DNA from: Trichomonas vaginalis G3
Lineage: Eukaryota; Parabasalia; Trichomonadida; Trichomonadidae
Reading direction: 5' to 3'
Assembly: GCF_026262505.1 (NCBI RefSeq)
Contig: NC_067203.1
Span: 17,892,411 to 17,956,410 of the forward strand
DNA: 64,000 nt
The position numbers and the translations under genes were made by a program. Below the pieces are notes generated by a model. The model had not been told where the DNA came from and made no database searches. It saw only the letters and a program-made list of their open reading frames with translations. Below are positions 58,671-64,000 of the stretch, piece after piece (within the stretch, counting starts at the first letter, position 1; each line of letters begins with the position of its first letter).

Positions 58671-61600
58671 TTACCAATAATATCTTTTGTGAATGGGAAA
58701 GCTTTTTACCCAATGTTTCAGGCTTGCGTCATTTATTTCTGTAGTTGGTTTTATTTTGTCAAGGAACATGTTTTTCAATACTAACATTTCATTTGGTACT
58801 GTCCATTTGAGTTTTCTTAAATATTCATCCCTTCTCATTTCATTGTCTGCAAGTAAGTTTTTATGACATTTTGTAAACTTTCGTTTGCAAAGGTCATGTA
58901 CAATAGGTTCTCTTCCTTCTGTCTCCCTAACTTCTTTCTAAACTCTTCACCAAATATACCATCTTTATGGTTCTGTGTAGTTCTTTGAGATAAATGTTCT
59001 AGAACGTCAGGTGTTATATTTCCATCAGCCATGTTCATTTCATACTGGTCCAAAATATCTGCATCTTTCATATCTTTCAATGGCATTAAAGCCGCGCTGA
59101 AAATACAGCTAAATCTGGTTCACCATTCATTTCCATTGCGTCTACAACATCTTGGAATTGTGGTTGTAAGTTTATGAACCACCTATCCGGGTTTAGCTTT
59201 TATGACCCCATCTCATTGTTAGTTCCATAGTCTGCAGAAACAAAGTAGGTTTGTTTCCATATTGGCTAGGTTCTGAATGAACTTTAAACAATGTTTCATT
59301 TCTATATGTTTTGTTGAAATTTAACCTTTTATTTTCACCGAGTTCATCCAAAGATTGAACGTTATATGGTCGTAAGTAAAAAGGGTTGTTGTATTTGTGT
59401 ACACTTTCTTTCAGTTCTTCCATTCTATGCTGAATATTTTCATCTGATGTTGGAGTCTTTTGTATGTCGGCAAACATTTTTCGATATTCTTCTACTCTGT
59501 TCAGCCGAATTTTTCTTAAAACTCTTGGAAAGATTCCATCATTCACCTCATACTCTTGTTGAGGGTCAAGATTTTTCGGCTGTTCCAAATCTTCATCTAG
59601 TTCTGTGAAGTTAGTTTCCAAATGAGGGACTTGTTCGTTTCCTTCAGGCTCTTCTAGCTGTTGTTGCTGAACTATTTCTTCCATGTCTGGTTGTATCTGA
59701 ACTTCTTCCTGTGGAGTTTCTTGTACCTCATCTGCTGGCATTTCATATATTCCGAGACCGTTTTTAACAAGTTCCCTATTTAAGTCATCCGCATTCATAA
59801 CCCTTTCTTCTTTCGTTCCGTCTTTATTTTTTACGCGTTTCATGAAGATAGTTGAATTGTCATTTATCTCTGACACCAAATATCTCGGAGTAAATTCAGT
59901 CATGTCATTTGGATGATATGCTATTAAATCATATCCCTTAGCGAGCTTGTATTTTCCAGGTTTGAAATTATATCCCGTTTGGTGCTGAGCCATAAAGCTA
60001 AATAGGTTCGGGTCAGTATTTCCTTCCTTGAACTTTCTAATAGCTTCTTTATATCTGTCACTAAAGTCAAGAGTATCTGGGTAACCATAGTCTTCTTTAA
60101 GCATTTTTAAGAAATCTTGGTTTCCTTGTTCTCTACTTCTTTTATGTCCTTGCTCTGTTTGTGGAGGTGGTTGTTGTGCAGGGTTTTGAACTGTTGGTTG
60201 TTGTGTTGGTTGTTGTGTTGGTTGTGGTGCAGTGTTTTGAACTGTTGGTTGTGGTGCAGTGTTTTGAACTGTTGGTTGTGGTGCTGGTTGTGGAGGTGGT
60301 TGTTGTGCTGGTTGTTGTTGTGGTGCTGGTTGTTGTGTTGGATTTTGAACTGTTGGTTTTGGTTGTTGTTGTGCTGGATTTTGAACTGTTGGTTTTGGTT
60401 GTTGTTGTGGTGCATGCCTGTGTCTGTGTCCATGTGACGATGTAAATGTTTTAGGTAGTCCTGGTGCAGGTGCTTCTCTTGGAGGGTTTGGTGGTATATA
60501 AGTTCCACTAGCTAGTATATAAGTTCCACCAGCTGGTATATAAGTTCCACCAGCTGGCACATATGTTCCATCTGCAGCATAATGTCCTACCTGACTTTTC
60601 GTTTTTAAGAAAGCATTTACTAGGTCTGTTTTGTCTGTTGTAACTCTTTTTCTTGACTTTCCACAACAGTTGCTTTAACGGCGTCATAGGCACTTTGAAC
60701 TGCCTGTCTCGTTGCTGCATCTGTTATTTTCGTCATATTTTGTGCTACTTCTTTTAACTCTTTGTCGAAACCTTCAGACTTCAGTTTCTTTCCAGATGAG
60801 AAGTCGTTCACTTGTTTCACCTTACTATGAAGAGCTTCGAAGGCGTTCTTAAAGTCAGCATTTGTTAAAGCTTCATTTGAACTGTCTTCATCCGCTTGTA
60901 TTTTTGTCCTTATTGACCCTATAAGCTGGGCTGCTTTAGCGTTGGCTTGGGCATCTAACCAGTCATTGTTAGCTTTTATATATTCTGCGCTTTTCATTGC
61001 CTTTTGCATGGCTGCGTCGTTATTTTTACTTTCTTGTGCTAAGTTTTCATACTGTACGGTTTGGTTTTGCAACTGTAAAAGTTTTTCTGCCTTTACATTT
61101 GCTTCAACTTCTTTTTTATACTCATCGCTATCCATATATGTCTTCAGGGCTTTTTGTTTTATCTCTTCATCTTTCAGTACTTTATATTGAGTAGTATGGT
61201 TTTTTCAAATTTATGACATCTTGTTCCATTTTTGCTACTTCTGCTGCTTTTTCTGACACTTTTTTCGCATATTCCTCTGTACTTAGTTCTTTCAGTTGTT
61301 CTTCTTCTTCTTCTCTACGTTTAACTCATTGAGTTTCTTTGTGTGTCTGTCATATTCTAGTTTCTTTTCGTTTTCACTTATTTGTTTCTGTATGTCTATG
61401 TTTGACTTTTTGACATCTGTTATTTGATTTTTGAGTGAACTCAAATTCATTTGACTTTGGGGTTATAAGCTGTTCCGTCTGCAGCTCCACCATAGCCTGC
61501 CATTTTCGCTAAAAGTGCCGCTCTTAAACCTCCACTCTGTGCACCAAGAACTCGGTTTAAGAGCATAGGGTTGCTTGACATTTGTTGCAACATAGTGGGT

Positions 61601-61706
61601 CATTCAGCATTTGTTGTTGCAACTGTTGTTGTGGTGTCAGTTTTACTATTGGATGTTTCAATGCTCCCTTCCTCTTACGTATATTCTTACGTAGCTTACG
61701 TGGCAT
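58671..61706 (-). pseudogene. Large Maverick structural-type gene, heavily broken
   Basis: It starts MPRKLRKNIRKRKGALKHP, a basic end, and ends near KSFPIHKRYYW. In between are coiled-coil stretches (YKKEVEANVKAEKLLQLQNQ), a proline/glutamine-rich zone with QQPKPTVQNP units, and three nonapeptide units of GTYIPAGG type near 60490-60570. It would have been the longest protein of the element (about 1000 residues). Perhaps six to ten breaks. Role unknown; a virion scaffold is a guess. Confidence 0.5.
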
Positions 61707-61840
61707 TTTAAGTGAAGTTAAAAAGCGGTTTTTGACAGATGTTTATATGACACTTTTTGTTCAGCACAAAAAAAACTACTCGGTCAAAGTGTTGTCAGTT
61801 TTTGTAAAATAACCGTCCTATCTCATTCTATAAGGGGGAA

Positions 61841-61978
61841 AAGGCTTCTCAAAGTATACTTCCTTGGAACGCCTGTAACTTTTCCTGTGGCGACGATAGA
61901 CCCTTACTTGTCCGGACAAAGTTATACTAAACATCTTCAGGGCTAGAGGGCACGAAGTGCCTGGAGGCCCCACTACCT
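61841..61978 (-). repeat. Maverick right terminal inverted repeat
   Basis: Reverse complement of 36521-36659. The outer part holds a perfect hairpin (GGCAC-ttc-GTGCC, read inward), different in sequence from the one in the left end. It is followed by a run of about 20 T. Confidence 0.9.
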
Positions 61979-62060
61979 TTTTTTTTTTTTTTTTTTATTT
62001 GTATAAATTGATTCAAAAAAAATGGAAAGACAAGAAGTGGATCTGCCAAATGAAAATCAG

Positions 62061-62415
62061 TTTTTGAACTTTGTATAAGGAATTGTTGGCTATGATGTAC
62101 TGATCATGAATCAGTACATCATAGCCAACAATTCCTTCCCAAACAGCGGGAAACTTTGTCTGAATAGTTTAACATTCAGACAAAGTTTCCCGCTGTCAGA
62201 GAGGGAATGGAAGGGTAAGAGGTATATATTCATAATGTATACCTCTTACCCTTTCATTCCCTCGAGAAAGTTCAAAAACTTGGGTGCAATCAGAACTGAT
62301 TGCACCCAAGTTTTTGAACTTTGTATAAGGAATTGTTGGCTATGATGTACTGATCATGAATCAGTACATCATAGCCAACAATTCCTTCCCAAACAACCCG
62401 AAATTTGTCTGATTC
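62061..62415. repeat. Tandem cluster of five long palindromes
   Basis: Stem 1: 62077-62104 with 62110-62137 (28 bp perfect, 5-base loop). Stem 2: 62145-62165 with 62174-62194 (21 bp perfect). Stem 3: 62201-62226 with 62238-62263 (26 bp, one mismatch). Stem 4: 62267-62293 with 62296-62322 (27 bp perfect, 2-base loop). Stem 1 recurs at 62327-62387. The unit repeats with a 250-bp period (62061 and 62311), and the second copy decays soon after 62390, keeping only a degenerate left arm of stem 2. No gene. Confidence 0.92.
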
Positions 62416-62704
62416 CACACTAATTTTATTAATTTATCTAAACTTTTATCCTCGTCTACAATTTAATCATCAATAATTATCTCTTGTTCTATTTCACTAT
62501 TATATATATATATATATATTTATATGATTTGATTTAAAAAAAATAAATAAATTAATAAATCATTTACTCAAATATATCAAAAGTTTTATTTTTATATATA
62601 AAGATAACTACTTTTAAAAAAAATACCCTATATATTTTGCCATGTAAACTATTTTTGTCATGTAAACTTGTCACTTTTTGTCAGAAGTGAAGTGAACCGA
62701 ATTT
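62416..62704. other. AT-rich gap with (TA)n run
   Basis: About 290 bases, including a TATA microsatellite near 62503-62518 and the inner part of the right inverted repeat of the outer insertion. No gene. Confidence 0.6.
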
Positions 62705-63232
62705 TCATGCACAACATTCAGAAAATTTTGCCATTGCCTTATTGTATATTTCTGTCAGAGTCATTGATTTATGAAGATCATTTTTTTCATTTTGTAACTT
62801 TTTAAATTGTCTGCATTCGGGTATATGTTCCTTTTGTAAATCTTCGGAAACTGAACTGTTCTCAATTTTAACTAAATAACGTGCTTGACAAGAATGATCG
62901 ATGCAACGGTAGTAACGTTCAATATTATTTGAATTAATAATATTTGTATGTTCATGCGAATAAAGCATATCTTTGCGAACAATTGTATCAGGATATTTTC
63001 CAGTAACTGCGGGAATATTTTTAACTGCAATATAACTAAAATATCTTCTGACAGCTTTAGATTCATTTTCGGTGTATTTAATATTAAAATATTGAAGAAC
63101 TTGTTTGATTATATTCGTTTTTTCATCTCTCGATGTTGATTTTTGGTATTTATCAGATTGTTCCCTGATAAATATTTTATTTTCGTCTGTAAAGTTTGCT
63201 CTTTTTTGATTAAATATAGATGATTTTCCCAT
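62705..63232 (-). pseudogene. MULE transposase, N-terminal zinc-finger part
   Basis: 175 codons. YYRCIDHSCQARYLVKIE ... HIPECRQ forms a CCHC pattern like the FLYWCH/WRKY-GCM-type finger at the N-terminus of MULE transposases. The frame runs into the outer insertion at 62716 and stops at once. The catalytic part continues, on the same strand, at 36390 and below. The start follows a T-tract. Confidence 0.7.
62717..62731. repeat. Right copy of 15-bp target-site duplication
   Basis: TTCAGAAAATTTTGC, identical to 36391-36405. Confidence 0.7.
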
Positions 63233-63285
63233 TAAAAAATGAAATGATGCAAAATTTACGAAAACCGTTCGAAAATTGAATCAAA

Positions 63286-63517
63286 AATGAAAAGTAATAC
63301 TTAAATGAGGAATTCTTTGAGATATTGGTCTTAGATTGAATGTAGCGTCATTCTTATATAGAATATATATTCATATCATCGGAAATATGATAAAAAGCAT
63401 ATAATAAATGTCAAAAAAGTGAACAAATAAGCAAAGATATTTTTTAAAAAACAATGAAAAGTAATACTTAAATGAGGAATTCTTTGAGATATTGGTCTTA
63501 GATTGAATGTAGCGTCA
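63286..63517. repeat. 65-bp direct repeat between MULE and the last gene
   Basis: 63286-63350 and 63453-63517 are identical (starting AATGAAAAGTAATACTT, ending GAATGTAGCGTCA), 167 bases apart. This looks like a duplicated promoter segment. Confidence 0.85.
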
Positions 63518-63566
63518 CAAATTTCACAAATATAATTTACTATACAATTTTATTCATTTTTTTAAA

Positions 63567-64000
63567 ATGGCTGACGACAGTCTGTATCAACTAACTCAAC
63601 TAGTCAAGCATAATGATTATTCTTCGGATTCATTAAATCAACTTTATCAATGCATAAGTACAATGACAGAAAGATCAATTGGATGCTTGAATTGGGATAA
63701 ATTTTTCAAAAAAATCACAGTGACTGATGAAGTTCTTTTACATTTTTTAGCATCCGTTTTAAACATTGAAAAGATATCAGAATGTTTCAAGGATTCTATT
63801 TTTTATCACAATATTAATCTTGAAAAATTCAGTAATTTAACTGAAACAGAACAACAAACAATTTTAAATTCCTACAAAGCGGATAAATTTACATATTACA
63901 TAATGTGCTCACAAATTGTAAAATCAAACTGGAACAATTTATCCCAAACTTTAGTTAATATTGCAAATCAATATTTGCCATTTTTAGATGAAGAAAAGCA
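63567..64000 (+). CDS. Unrecognised helical protein, 5' part
   Basis: An open frame of at least 144 codons that runs off the window, starting MADDSLYQLTQLVKHNDYSS. The ATG follows TTTTTTTAAA directly. The sequence is leucine/asparagine-rich and helical, and could be a HEAT/ARM-type protein. I do not recognise it. Confidence 0.6.
   Translation, partial: MADDSLYQLTQLVKHNDYSSDSLNQLYQCISTMTERSIGCLNWDKFFKKITVTDEVLLHFLASVLNIEKISECFKDSIFYHNINLEKFSNLTETEQQTILNSYKADKFTYYIMCSQIVKSNWNNLSQTLVNIANQYLPFLDEEK

Larger units (their letters stand above)
36521..61978. mobile_element. Maverick/Polinton element, broken copy
   Basis: About 25.5 kb including a 2.4-kb Kolobok insertion. Terminal inverted repeats of about 139 bp (36521-36659 and 61841-61978) are nearly identical in their inner 105 bases. 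Recognised parts: integrase, packaging ATPase, major capsid protein, probable minor capsid protein, SF3 helicase, fibre, Dam methyltransferase, HNH and KilA-N/GIY-YIG proteins. No DNA polymerase B or adenovirus-type protease is seen. There are roughly a dozen or more breaks in all, so the copy is inactive; the near-identical ends suggest a fairly recent insertion. No clear target-site duplication could be resolved. Confidence 0.9.
36406..62716. mobile_element. Outer insertion with ~39-bp terminal inverted repeats, split by the Maverick
   Basis: The left end starts TGTAATGCATGAAAATTCGG. The right end, read inward on the minus strand, starts TGTTGTGCATGAAAATTCGG; similarity continues for about 39 bases with a few mismatches. 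Flanks are the 15-bp duplication. Without the Maverick it would hold only about 850 bases: 115 on the left and 740 on the right, including the palindrome cluster. It looks like a non-autonomous transposon that entered the MULE and was then hit by the Maverick. The family is unknown; a 15-bp duplication is longer than MULEs usually make. Confidence 0.6.

Noticed and set aside
60117-60445. Valine/leucine-rich plus-strand frames that look like membrane proteins
   Set aside because: Antisense of the QP-rich repeat zone of the large Maverick gene.
62106-62345. 79-codon open frame in the palindrome cluster
   Set aside because: It is made wholly of palindrome arms; coding potential is a by-product of the repeat.
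1-64000. tRNA or rRNA genes
   Set aside because: No cloverleaf with A/B boxes or rRNA-like block was noticed by eye on either strand; a scan with a dedicated tool was not possible.

Overview
The window looks like a chromosomal piece from a trichomonad parabasalid (Trichomonas or Tritrichomonas; I cannot decide which). It is very AT-rich and has no visible introns. Its gene families are typical of that group: a leishmanolysin-like surface peptidase, a BspA-type leucine-rich repeat protein, a two-repeat Myb protein, a DUF3447/ankyrin protein, a flagellar CFAP61, and Mutator-like and Maverick elements. Initiator-like TCACTTTT or T-tract motifs lie just upstream of several start codons.

Bases 1-33061 are mostly host genes. 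In order: a 3' part of a GP63-like gene; CFAP61; a chimeric gene made of a 436-bp copy of the CFAP61 5' end joined to a UBA-protein 3' end; a RasGAP-like gene; a BspA-like gene; a 1968-residue leucine-rich repeat protein with a CARMIL-like layout; a ubiquitin-like/UBA protein that is the paralogue of the chimera's 3' half; a Myb gene; a karyopherin-like HEAT gene; an ankyrin gene ending in decapeptide repeats; and a coiled-coil gene. Two 1051-bp TA-flanked non-autonomous transposons lie in opposite orientation at 8007-9057 and 23641-24691.

Bases 34657-63232 are a nest of transposons. A Mutator-like (MULE) transposase gene on the minus strand is split into its zinc-finger part (62705-63232) and its catalytic part (34657-36390). 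Between them is an insertion bounded by a 15-bp direct repeat and about 39-bp inverted repeats (36406-62716). Inside that lie a Maverick/Polinton (36521-61978, about 139-bp terminal inverted repeats) and a striking tandem cluster of near-perfect palindromes (62061-62415). A Kolobok-like transposon (50548-52976, TTAA target duplication, whole transposase) has jumped into one of the Maverick genes.

The Maverick carries recognisable virion and replication parts: a double-jelly-roll-type major capsid protein, a probable minor capsid protein, a packaging ATPase, a retroviral-type integrase, an SF3 helicase, a phage-like fibre protein, a Dam-type adenine methyltransferase, an HNH nuclease and a KilA-N/GIY-YIG protein. 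I find no protein-primed DNA polymerase B. The copy is broken in roughly a dozen or more places, although its termini are almost identical, so it is probably a fairly young fossil. Its centre (44.5-49.3 kb) is packed with repeats: an iteron-like array, 14-bp palindromes centred on GATC, a second tandem array, and large inverted repeats.

The window ends in an unrecognised gene that runs off the edge (63567-64000). Identifications rest on reading motifs by eye; no database search was possible.
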